A stretch of DNA of 9,930 nucleotides from Cuspidothrix sp046080125 (GCA_046080125.1 JBJTTJ010000036.1:1-9930); one strand, 5' to 3'; positions 1 to 6,696 are shown, numbered from the stretch's first letter. The notes: generated from the letters alone by a model not told the origin. Translations and numbers: made by a program.

Positions 1-2409
1 CCTGGACTCCATCTTAATTTGCCTAATGTTGAAATTCGCATAGTTAAGGCAATTGTGATCGCAGCCGATGAAGTTGGTCTAGTTGATGCCAGAGATGGCG
101 CAAGTTTACCTCCAGGTCAAAACTTTGGAAAAGCGGTCGAGTGTAATGATTTTCAAGATGCTAAGGCATTTATCAAGAATGGTGGACAAAAAGGAAAACA
201 GCGAGCAACCTTAACTACTGGTACTTATCGTATCAATACTGAGTTATTCTCCGTTGAGATAGTGAATGTTATTCGTATACGCGAAGACGAAGTAGGTCTC
301 ATTGAGGCCAGAGACGGTAAACCCCTGCCGCCAGGTCAAGCTTTTGGTAAAGTCGTAGAATGCAATAACTTTCAGAATGCCCAAGCTTTTGCTGATAATG
401 GTGGTCAAAGCGGTAAACAATTAGCGATTTTAACCTCTAATATCTATCAAATTAATACCAATATTTTTAAAATAAAAAGAGTAAAGTGTGTTCGTATTGC
501 AGAAGATCAAATTGGTTTGGTTCGAGCCACAAGTGGAAAACCTCTACCAACAAATCGAACTTTTGGTAAAGTCATAGAATGCAATAACTTTCAAGATGCC
601 CAAGCTTTTTATGATCAAGGAGAAAGTGGTAAACAATTAGCCTTTTTAACACCTGGTACTTATCAAATTAATACCGATTTATTTGAAATTAAGATTGATT
701 CGGTCACGAAAGTTCCTCAAGGAGAAATAGGTTTAGTTGTTGCTAATGATGGTTTAACCAGACCTGAAGATAGAAATTTAGGTAAAATTGTTGAATGCCA
801 TAATTTTGAAGATGCTCAAGCTTTTATTGAAAATGGTGGTGAAAGTGGCAAACAGTTGGCAATCCTGCCAGCAAGAACTTATCAGATTAATACTGATCTG
901 TTTACTGTGATTACTTCCGCCAATGCCGAAAAATACAATCTAAAACCTGAAGAATTAAAGATTTATACCGTAGGCAAAGACAAAATTGGTATTGTTACAA
1001 CACTTGAGGGGAAAACGCTTCCAGAGGAAGAAATTGCTGGGGCTATAATTAAAGACCATGACAATTTTCAGAAACCGCAAAAATTCATAGAAGCTGGAGG
1101 TTATAAGGGTTTACAGCAAGAATTTTTGCAAGAAGGTTCTTGGACTTTAAATCCCTGGTTTGTTCGAGTTGAACAAGTTCCACTTGTTTCAATTCTTGCC
1201 GAGCAAGTTGGTGTGATTATTTCCTATGTCGGTAAAACAGTTGATGATAAGTCGAAAAATGATTCTCGACTTGTAGAAGAGGGGTACAAAGGAATACAGC
1301 GTAAGCCTCTTCTACCAGCGAAATATCCTATAAATACAAGGATCAAAAGTGTTCATGTCGTTCCCACCAACGAAATTATTTTAAATTGGTCTAAATCGGA
1401 AGGGAAACCAGAAGAAAACTACGATAAAATCCTTGAACCTTTGCAACTTCGATCTAAAGATGGATTCGTGTTTCAGTTGGAATTGACTCAAACTATCTGC
1501 ATAGCGGAGAATGATGCCCCTAAAATGATTCTTAAAACCGGCTCTCAACCTATTGATTCTTTGCAACCAAACGATTCTAAACTTCTCGATAGTAATAGTC
1601 AAAAAGTCGTCAAATCTCCTGCTATCAGAAATCTAGTAACTAGAGTTTTAGGACCTCTAGTTGACTCTCATTTTCAGGTTTCGGCTCAAGGATATGACGC
1701 GCTTGATTTCTTCGACAAACGAGGAGAAATTCAAAGAAATGCAGCAGACTATATTACAGATGCTCTTAACTCTTATGGTGTACAGTCAATTCAGACTTTG
1801 ATGACAAATATTGATTTACCGGATGAATTAGAGGCTCTATTAAGAGAGCGTCAAATTCTGCAACAAAAAGCTGAAAACTATAAACAAGAACAGTTAACAG
1901 AGCAACAACGTCAGAGTCTCATAAAACAACAGGTAATAAACGATGCTCAGGCTGAATCTATAAAAGCGCAGCAGAATTTGGAGATTACAAATTTCAATAC
2001 TCAAGCATATCTTATCCAAAAAAAAGCAGAAGCACAAGTACAACAAATAAACAATCAGGTTGACTTAGAGCGACAACAACAAGAATTGGATATGAAAGCT
2101 GCTTACGAGAAGCAACTTAAAGACATTAGTATTAACGAATTTCGTGAAATAGTTAACACTCTCTCATCTGATATATACGCACAACTTGAATCTGATAAAG
2201 CATGGGCTAAGGCGTTGGAGCATACAAAAATAGAATTACCACAAATACTAATGACTGGGGGTAGTGGAAATTCTAATGGACAAAATATGTTACAAGATGG
2301 TGCTGTGAGTATAGCATTGATAGAAATGTTAAAAAACTTCGTCAAACCTCCAAAACAAATTAATATGTCACAACAACGGGAATCCTTACCTCCCTCAGAT
2401 GATAATTGA
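1..2409 (+). CDS. SPFH/flotillin-like protein with six N-terminal beta repeats (5' end outside window)
   Basis: The frame is open from base 1 (it begins PGLHLNLPNVEIR), so the true start lies upstream; the TTG at 19 is only the first possible start codon inside the window. Counting from that TTG (796 residues): six tandem units fill residues about 5-455, with landmarks GLVxARDGKPLPPGQ, FGKxVECNNFQDAQAF, GGxSGKQLAIL and TYQINTxLF. An SPFH/band-7 core follows (about 470-620, entering through RSKDGFVFQLELTQ), then a Gln/Glu/Lys-rich coiled coil (about 615-705) and a C-terminal tail with a GGSGNSNG linker. SPFH proteins form membrane-associated oligomeric rings or cages. No transmembrane segment is visible in the part shown. 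A membrane protein gene follows after 42 nt and is probably co-transcribed. The SPFH call is firm; the cellular role is unknown. The repeats, shoulder and helix order resembles the major vault protein (inference). Confidence 0.85.
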   Translation, partial: PGLHLNLPNVEIRIVKAIVIAADEVGLVDARDGASLPPGQNFGKAVECNDFQDAKAFIKNGGQKGKQRATLTTGTYRINTELFSVEIVNVIRIREDEVGLIEARDGKPLPPGQAFGKVVECNNFQNAQAFADNGGQSGKQLAILTSNIYQINTNIFKIKRVKCVRIAEDQIGLVRATSGKPLPTNRTFGKVIECNNFQDAQAFYDQGESGKQLAFLTPGTYQINTDLFEIKIDSVTKVPQGEIGLVVANDGLTRPEDRNLGKIVECHNFEDAQAFIENGGESGKQLAILPARTYQINTDLFTVITSANAEKYNLKPEELKIYTVGKDKIGIVTTLEGKTLPEEEIAGAIIKDHDNFQKPQKFIEAGGYKGLQQEFLQEGSWTLNPWFVRVEQVPLVSILAEQVGVIISYVGKTVDDKSKNDSRLVEEGYKGIQRKPLLPAKYPINTRIKSVHVVPTNEIILNWSKSEGKPEENYDKILEPLQLRSKDGFVFQLELTQTICIAENDAPKMILKTGSQPIDSLQPNDSKLLDSNSQKVVKSPAIRNLVTRVLGPLVDSHFQVSAQGYDALDFFDKRGEIQRNAADYITDALNSYGVQSIQTLMTNIDLPDELEALLRERQILQQKAENYKQEQLTEQQRQSLIKQQVINDAQAESIKAQQNLEITNFNTQAYLIQKKAEAQVQQINNQVDLERQQQELDMKAAYEKQLKDISINEFREIVNTLSSDIYAQLESDKAWAKALEHTKIELPQILMTGGSGNSNGQNMLQDGAVSIALIEMLKNFVKPPKQINMSQQRESLPPSDDN
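31..1370 (+). repeat. Six tandem in-frame protein-coding repeats, about 73 codons each
   Basis: The codon aligned to the first residue of the (V/I)GL(V/I) landmark falls at 73, 292, 511, 727, 985 and 1207. The spacings are therefore 219, 219, 216, 258 and 222 nt. Units 1-4 are clear copies. Unit 5 keeps KIGIVTTLEGKTLP and FIEAGGYKGLQ; unit 6 is shortened and keeps QVGVI, EEGYKGIQ and YPINT. Units 2 and 3 are nearly identical at DNA level around the ECNNFQ segment, which suggests recent duplication or gene conversion between them. Confidence 0.9.
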
Positions 2410-2451
2410 AGTTAGAGTAGAGAGTCTTGATTTTTTCATCCGTTCCTTATT

Positions 2452-3765
2452 GTGAATTGTGATGGACAAAACTCTAGTGAATTATTAGGTTTCAACAAGG
2501 ACTTTGACGTGACAAACATAGTTAGACTCAATGCTTTACAAAAATTTTTAATTTGGTCTGCTGGTGCAAATCATGAAATCTTGGCGCGAGAAATTTGCTT
2601 AACAGAAAGATATAAATATGAATCAATTGGCACAACTGTAGTCTTAACTTCAATAATGGCTTTTTTCTCAGGAGGATATGCACTTTTTACGGTTTTTAAT
2701 TCTGTTCCAGTTTCAATTGCTTTAGGTACTGTTTGGAGTTGTACAATTTTCAACCTAGACCGATTTTTTATACTAACTGCAAATCAGGAAAAATCTGCTT
2801 CAAAATCGCAATTTTTCATGACATCTATTCTTCGGCTAAGTATAGCAGTTTTATTAAGCTTGGTTGTTGCCAAACCCCTTGAATTAAGGCTATTTGAGAG
2901 AGAAATCAACCAAGAATTACAACTAGCAGAAGTTGACAAGCAAAGAGAAGCGAGACTAAAGCAACAAGAAGAATGGGATAACAGTTCAGAATCTATAGAA
3001 ATAAAGAAAATAGATTTACAAATCCAGTCTTTGATGAAAGAGGAAAAGCTACAATCAGATAAGCTTGACAAAACTGCTGTAGATGCTATTCAAGAAGGTA
3101 AATCTGGACAAGGTAGCATTTATAAAGACATTGATAAGCGTAGAAAGGAATTAGAAGCAACAAAAAGCGATTTAAAGAGTAGAATAAATGGGCTAAAGAG
3201 CGAACGAGAAAATCTTAGAAAACAGCGAGATAAAAGATTAGGAGAATCTGTAAATCGTCTCAACATTTCTCCTTCCCAACTGCCAAAGAGAGATATAACA
3301 ACTACTGGTAGTCTTTTAGAGAGACTTTCTGCTTTAGAGAGATTATCCAAGAGAGATCCTACTGTTGCTGCAACTAATCTATTGACAACTATTTTATTTA
3401 TTATAATTGAAATTTCTCCTATTTTGGTGAAAATGCTTTCTAAGCAAGGACTTTATGAAGAACTTCTTGAAAAAGAAAAAAAATATAAAACTAGCCAAGA
3501 AAAACTTCATAAAATTAAGGAAAAAGAAATATTAAAATTAGAAGAGTTGAAGCATTTAGAATTAAAAATTGAAACTTTGATTATAGAATATCTTCGCCTC
3601 AAAGAAAAAAATAAAGAGAAGCTAGAAAATATAGGAATTGATGATATTCAAAGGATTAATAAACAGTATGAGCAAGAAAATACTAAGTTTATTCAAATGT
3701 GCAGAGATAAACTAGAGTATTATAAATATCTTGCAGATAAAGTTTTAGATTCAGACATTGATTAA
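2452..3765 (+). CDS. DUF4407-type membrane protein with coiled coils
   Basis: A 437-residue protein from the GTG at 2452. Predicted membrane segments lie at about residues 61-81, 84-108, 124-145 and 305-327. The second carries the FNLDR motif at its end and the third ends AKPLELRLFEREI; both are typical of the DUF4407 family as I know it. Between helices 3 and 4 is a charged coiled coil (about 150-270), and another follows helix 4 (331-425), so the protein likely presents long helices to the cytoplasm. No enzyme motif is visible. The start is uncertain: the GTG at 2452 lacks a Shine-Dalgarno sequence, whereas a GTG at 2509 (VTNIVRLNAL) has AAGGA seven bases upstream, which would give 418 residues. 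The gene sits 42 nt behind the SPFH gene on the same strand, so a membrane anchor or partner role for that protein is inferred. Function unknown. Confidence 0.8.
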   Translation: MNCDGQNSSELLGFNKDFDVTNIVRLNALQKFLIWSAGANHEILAREICLTERYKYESIGTTVVLTSIMAFFSGGYALFTVFNSVPVSIALGTVWSCTIFNLDRFFILTANQEKSASKSQFFMTSILRLSIAVLLSLVVAKPLELRLFEREINQELQLAEVDKQREARLKQQEEWDNSSESIEIKKIDLQIQSLMKEEKLQSDKLDKTAVDAIQEGKSGQGSIYKDIDKRRKELEATKSDLKSRINGLKSERENLRKQRDKRLGESVNRLNISPSQLPKRDITTTGSLLERLSALERLSKRDPTVAATNLLTTILFIIIEISPILVKMLSKQGLYEELLEKEKKYKTSQEKLHKIKEKEILKLEELKHLELKIETLIIEYLRLKEKNKEKLENIGIDDIQRINKQYEQENTKFIQMCRDKLEYYKYLADKVLDSDID

Positions 3766-3780
3766 AATATTGTCCTAAAC

Positions 3781-3806
3781 AGGTTTTGCTGAATAAAGCG
3801 AAACCT
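3781..3806. terminator. Hairpin between convergent genes, possible terminator
   Basis: AGGTTTTGC (3781-3789) pairs with GCGAAACCT (3798-3806): nine pairs including one G-T wobble, with an eight-base loop. It lies between the 3' ends of the DUF4407 gene and the polymerase fragment, where a shared terminator is expected. Only a short T-rich run (ATTT) follows on the plus strand, so intrinsic termination is not certain. Confidence 0.5.
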
Positions 3807-3825
3807 ATTTAGTATAATCCCTTAC

Positions 3826-4173
3826 TCAAAACAGACTCAACTGCTTTCCCACATCACCTTGAGGCTCAACAACCGAAAGTAACTCATCTCGTTTTTTAGC
3901 CATCAACTCCAAATAATACCCACTAGAATAGGCTTCAGAATTAGTCAACCCCAGAATTCCTTGATAAAACGTCACAATATCCCCAGTATTACCCAGAACC
4001 AAAAGAGCCTTTTCACCCTTCTTAATTTTCCGAGTAACCTGTAACTGTTCCACAGGAAAATCACCAGCACGAATAACCTTGGTTAATTCCTGGTAATATT
4101 GTTCTGCCTTAGCCTTTGACAGAAGATATTGTGTCAAGTAGTTCAAAGGAAACTCCTTTTCCAGACGAGAGCG
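3826..4173 (-). pseudogene. C-terminal fragment, probably of a family-B DNA polymerase
   Basis: The frame is open from 4173 to the stop at 3826, with an in-frame TAA immediately upstream at 4174-4176. From the TTG at 4146 it would encode 106 residues. The tail layout (an AGDFPVEQLQVTRKIKKGEK segment, then GDIVTFYQG, a YYLELMAKKRDELL helix and a final KQLSLF) resembles the extreme C-terminus of family-B DNA polymerases, whose E. coli member ends QLGLF; this assignment is from memory of the family and is not certain. No palm or exonuclease motifs are present, so the fragment cannot be a polymerase. The open frame begins exactly at a dispersed palindromic repeat (4171-4199), which probably marks the break. 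An AAGGAG lies six bases before the TTG, so translation of the stump is possible. It is convergent with the DUF4407 gene. Confidence 0.5.
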
Positions 4174-4199
4174 TTAGCGAAGCTCACCGAAGGTATCGC
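4171..4199. repeat. Short dispersed cyanobacterial palindromic repeat
   Basis: A 29-bp stretch starting GCGTTAGCGAAGC and ending GGTATCGC matches the style of small interspersed repeats that are abundant in Nostoc/Anabaena genomes (recognised from memory). It is imperfectly palindromic with GCG/CGC ends. It abuts the open end of the polymerase fragment, so it may lie at an insertion or deletion point. Confidence 0.6.
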
Positions 4200-4231
4200 G
4201 TTTCCGCCATGAACCCTTAGTAGTAATTTTA

Positions 4232-4306
4232 CCTTTAATCCTGGTTATCCTGATTCTGACATTATTTATTTAAGGCTTCTTGGGTTTTTGAGATTTTGTT
4301 TTATTT
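4232..4306. repeat. Direct repeat, copy 1: duplicated 3' end of the deacetylase gene plus its downstream flank
   Basis: This stretch matches 6943-7048 in the same orientation. It begins CCTTTAATCCTGGTTATCC and runs through GAGATTTTGTTTTATT. Read on the minus strand, 4305-4270 encodes NKTKSQKPKKP and a stop, the same tail as the intact deacetylase (NKTKSQKPQKPKKP and stop). Compared with copy 2 it lacks a 23-nt palindromic insert and nine in-frame bases (one QKP), and it has a handful of substitutions. The rest of the deacetylase gene is not present here; the similarity stops just before the darT start codon. Confidence 0.8.
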
Positions 4307-4312
4307 TTGTTA

Positions 4313-4951
4313 ATGGATATATTCTCTACACCGATTTATCACATCACCCATATTGATAACTTAACCTCCATAATCACCAGTGGGGGATTGATAGCAAATA
4401 GTAGACTCAAGATACAACAAACCAATTATCTTGACATCGCACACGGACACATTCAAGATAGACGTGCCACCACAAAAGTCCCCTGTAGTGCCGGGGGATA
4501 TTTACATGATTATGTCCCCTTTTATTTTGCTCCGCGTTCACCCATGCTCTATGCCATTCATAAACAAAACGTAGATAGCTATAGCGGTGGACAACAGCCA
4601 ATTATCCATCTAGTTTCAGAAGCCCATACCATCCATTCTTTAAAACTAAAATTTGCATTTACTGATGGACACGCTATCATGGCATATAGCGAATTTTATG
4701 ATGATATATCTGATTTACAATCTGTCATAGATTGGGAATTAATGAAATCAAAATATTGGGCGAATACTCCAGATGACCCCAACCGCAAGTGGAGAAGACA
4801 AGCAGAATTTTTAGTTTATGAAAATTGTCCTTGGAGTTCAATACAAGGAATAGGTGTAATCAATAAAACTATTGCTCAACAAGTACAACTAATACTTACC
4901 GCCTTTAATATCCAAGTGCCAGTAAATATTTACCCTAATTGGTATTATTAA
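4313..4951 (+). CDS. darT: DarT-type DNA ADP-ribosyltransferase toxin
   Basis: A 212-residue protein of the DarT (DUF4433) family. In this family the enzyme transfers ADP-ribose from NAD+ to a base in single-stranded DNA, which blocks replication; darTG pairs are known to act against phage. Visible family features, numbered from the ATG: IYHITHIDNL near the N-terminus (NAD-site His at 10 or 13), DRRATTKVP with Arg50/Arg51, the YVPFYFAPRSPMLY core at about 69, and the RRQAEFLV segment near the C-terminus whose Glu165 matches the catalytic glutamate. All key residues look intact. I chose the ATG at 4313 over the TTG at 4307, six bases upstream; neither has a clear Shine-Dalgarno sequence. The leader lies in the duplicated deacetylase tail. 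The antitoxin gene follows after an unusually long gap of 198 nt. Which base is modified cannot be read from the sequence. Confidence 0.92.
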   Translation: MDIFSTPIYHITHIDNLTSIITSGGLIANSRLKIQQTNYLDIAHGHIQDRRATTKVPCSAGGYLHDYVPFYFAPRSPMLYAIHKQNVDSYSGGQQPIIHLVSEAHTIHSLKLKFAFTDGHAIMAYSEFYDDISDLQSVIDWELMKSKYWANTPDDPNRKWRRQAEFLVYENCPWSSIQGIGVINKTIAQQVQLILTAFNIQVPVNIYPNWYY

Positions 4952-5149
4952 AATCATCAATTAAGTAGCCAAATAATATTTCAAATTATTAATATTATTC
5001 AAAAATTCCATTACGTAGTAAAATAACATTTAAAATCAGTTTTTAGTTTATCCAGTGATAGATAACACTAATTGATTATCAACCAGCAACTGCCACAGAG
5101 AATACAACAGTATAAACAGCGATTAAAATTATTTAATCCCTTAAAAACA
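4952..5149 (+). other. AT-rich gap between darT and darG
   Basis: There are 198 nt between the toxin stop and the antitoxin ATG. The stretch is very AT-rich and holds one clear inverted repeat (4972-4999) but no recognisable Shine-Dalgarno sequence in front of darG. A TTG at 5072 is in frame with darG and would add 26 residues, but the family normally begins at the macrodomain. An internal promoter for the antitoxin is plausible here, yet no convincing -35/-10 pair was found. Confidence 0.55.
4972..4999. promoter_or_regulatory. Inverted repeat, possible operator or RNA hairpin between darT and darG
   Basis: AATAATATT (4972-4980) and AATATTATT (4991-4999) are perfect reverse complements separated by ten bases. 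The spacing suits either an operator for a dimeric repressor or a weak RNA hairpin after darT. The all-A/T composition means chance is a real alternative. Confidence 0.3.
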
Positions 5150-6199
5150 ATGATTGAAATTAAGCAAGGCAACTTATTAACAGAACCAGCCCAAGCCCTA
5201 GTAAACACCGTAAACTGTGTCGGTGTCATGGGTAAAGGTATTGCTTTGCAATTTAAACAAGCTTATCCAGAAAACTTCCGTCAATACGAAAAAGCCTGTC
5301 GTGCTGGACAGGTGCAACCGGGGCAGATGTTTACCGTCGCTACAGGTAACTTATTTAACCCCCTGTACATTATTAACTTCCCCACCAAACGCCACTGGAA
5401 GGGCAAATCTAAATTAGAGGATATCAAAACCGGACTGGTGGCATTAGTCGCCCAAGTACAGCAATTAAACATTACTTCCATTGCTATACCTCCCCTGGGA
5501 TGCGGTAACGGTGGCTTAGACTGGAGAGGGGTAAAACCCTTAATAGAATCAGCTTTTGCTGCACTTCCAGATGTCCACGTCATTATTTTTGAACCCAGTG
5601 ACGCACCTGCACCCGCACAAATGCCCGTAGCCAGCAAGAAGCCAAATATGACTCGCGCCCGTGCTTTGTTTATTCGCTTACTGGAATTGTACGGTATTCC
5701 CGGTTATGAATTAACCAAACTAGAAATTCAAAAACTCGCCTATTTTTTACAAGTAGCTGGTGAACCCCTACGCCTTGAGTATGTAAAACACAAATATGGA
5801 CCTTATGCCCATAACCTAAATCATGTTTTAAAACACATAGAAGGGCATTACATTCGCGGTTATGGGGATGGAACAGCCAAGGCAGAAAGCGCGGAAATTT
5901 ACGTTTTACCCGCAGGTAGAGAAGCTGCACAGGCATTTTTAGCCAATGACCTATCGGCACAGGAACGATTAGAACGAGTTAGCAATCTCATAAACGGCTT
6001 TGAAACCCCTTATGGCATGGAATTATTAGCTACAGTTCATTGGGTAGGAACTCAAGAAACCAACCCAGCCCAAGATAGTGAACAGGCCATAGAGTTAGTT
6101 TATTCTTGGAGCGACCGCAAACGCACCATCTTTAAACCGCAACATATACGTAAAGCTTGGCAGCGATTAGAACAGGAGAATTGGTTGGCTGCAAAATAA
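5150..6199 (+). CDS. darG: DarG-type antitoxin: macrodomain DNA ADP-ribosylglycohydrolase with C-terminal toxin-binding domain
   Basis: A 349-residue protein from the ATG at 5150. Residues 1-155 form a macrodomain: MIEIKQGNLL opens it, NTVNCVGVMGKGIALQFK (20-37) and IPPLGCGNGGLDW are ADP-ribose-binding loops, and NFPTKRHW places a lysine at residue 80, the position of the catalytic lysine reported for the Thermus DarG. This half removes ADP-ribose from DNA. The second half (about 165-349) opens RALFIRLLELYGIPGYELTK and continues LEIQKLAYFLQ and KYGPYAHNLNHVL, a pattern like Panacea/DUF4065-type antitoxin domains; in characterised DarG proteins the C-terminal half binds DarT directly. Both functions therefore seem present. 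The in-frame TTG at 5072 would add a poorly supported 26-residue extension. The gene runs toward hicA, with a hairpin between them. Confidence 0.92.
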   Translation: MIEIKQGNLLTEPAQALVNTVNCVGVMGKGIALQFKQAYPENFRQYEKACRAGQVQPGQMFTVATGNLFNPLYIINFPTKRHWKGKSKLEDIKTGLVALVAQVQQLNITSIAIPPLGCGNGGLDWRGVKPLIESAFAALPDVHVIIFEPSDAPAPAQMPVASKKPNMTRARALFIRLLELYGIPGYELTKLEIQKLAYFLQVAGEPLRLEYVKHKYGPYAHNLNHVLKHIEGHYIRGYGDGTAKAESAEIYVLPAGREAAQAFLANDLSAQERLERVSNLINGFETPYGMELLATVHWVGTQETNPAQDSEQAIELVYSWSDRKRTIFKPQHIRKAWQRLEQENWLAAK

Positions 6200-6207
6200 A
6201 AATATAA

Positions 6208-6247
6208 GGCGATCGCTTGTTGAAAAAGTAAGAAAAGAGCGATCGCC
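6208..6247. terminator. HIP1-pair hairpin between darG and hicA, likely bidirectional terminator
   Basis: GGCGATCGC (6208-6216) and GCGATCGCC (6239-6247) form a nine-pair GC-rich stem around a 22-base purine-rich loop. Each arm is a HIP1 octamer plus one base. It lies nine bases after the darG stop and 24 bases past the hicA 3' end, between convergent genes. No strong U tract follows, so termination is inferred from position and stem. Confidence 0.55.
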
Positions 6248-6271
6248 ATAATAAATCTTACCCATAATTAC

Positions 6272-6496
6272 TCATTCCGTTTTCCATTCACCTTCTGGAA
6301 TGTCAGCACCAGTCATAATGTTGCGTAATGTACCCATAGGTAAATCACGTCCCTTGTGATAAGGGACAATTACTTGTAGCTGGCGATCAAGATTTCTCCA
6401 CTGGCGATGACTACCCTTTTGAGAAATCGCCTCAAATCCATAACGCCGCAAAATCCGTTCAACTTCATCTGCATTCATGGGACGGTTGCGTGTCAT
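6272..6496 (-). CDS. hicA: HicA-type mRNA interferase toxin
   Basis: A 74-residue protein of the HicA/YcfA family, which has a small double-stranded-RNA-binding-like fold that cleaves mRNA. The diagnostic segment ISQKGSHRQWRN holds the catalytic histidine in GSHR; VIVPYHKGRDLPMGTLRNI and the ending IPEGEW are also typical. Full family length, no sign of damage. Its ATG overlaps the hicB stop in an ATGA, so the two are translationally coupled. A second in-frame ATG lies six codons downstream (MNADEVERIL) and could be the used start, since it matches the usual beginning of short HicA proteins. Confidence 0.93.
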   Translation of the reverse strand: MTRNRPMNADEVERILRRYGFEAISQKGSHRQWRNLDRQLQVIVPYHKGRDLPMGTLRNIMTGADIPEGEWKTE

Positions 6497-6696
6497 CCGA
6501 CCAGAACCTCCCGCACAATTGTTCCTGATTTTAATTCGATAGGGTCTGGTTCAAGATAGAGTGCGATCGCTTCACGAATATTTTCTACAGCTTCTGCTTC
6601 AGTTTCTCCTGCGGAAACGCAACCTGGTAATTCTGGACACCAAACAGACCAGCCTCCCGTTTCACAATCAGCTTCCAGCACAACACGCCATTTCAT
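6493..6696 (-). CDS. hicB: HicB-type antitoxin, short form
   Basis: A 67-residue partial RNase-H-fold antitoxin that binds and neutralises HicA. Family marks are a beta-strand start MKWRVVLEAD, the WSVWCPELPGCVSAGET core and the helix EAVENIREAIALYL. It stops after this domain and has no helix-turn-helix or ribbon-helix-helix tail, so it may not repress its own promoter as longer HicB proteins do. The start is well supported: AAAGGAGAAAG lies in front of the ATG, with AAGGAG eight bases away. It is the first gene of the pair and overlaps hicA by four bases. A HIP1 octamer lies inside the gene at 6563-6570 and another upstream at 6741-6748. Confidence 0.93.
   Translation of the reverse strand: MKWRVVLEADCETGGWSVWCPELPGCVSAGETEAEAVENIREAIALYLEPDPIELKSGTIVREVLVG

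Noticed and set aside
31..1370. Repeats at the left end read as a CRISPR array or satellite DNA
   Set aside because: The 216-258 nt units are in frame, encode a conserved protein pattern and differ mainly as coding repeats do.
3766..3825. Small RNA gene between the convergent genes
   Set aside because: Only 60 nt with one hairpin and no promoter; a terminator explains it more simply.
4307..4312. TTG at 4307 as the darT start
   Set aside because: It adds only two residues; the ATG at 4313 is the stronger codon and neither has a Shine-Dalgarno sequence.
5072..5149. 26-residue N-terminal extension of DarG from the TTG at 5072
   Set aside because: The macrodomain opening MIEIKQGNLL begins at the ATG at 5150, and numbering from there puts the catalytic lysine at residue 80 as in the known enzyme.
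5281..5637. Minus-strand open frame of 118 codons opposite darG
   Set aside because: It is antisense to the conserved macrodomain, has no recognisable domain and no start signal.
5670..5960. Minus-strand open frame opposite the C-terminal half of darG
   Set aside because: Shadow frame of a well-supported gene, with no domain or ribosome binding site.
6493..6696. A DNA-binding domain at the end of HicB
   Set aside because: The protein stops after the RNase-H-like core; no helix-turn-helix or ribbon-helix-helix sequence is present.
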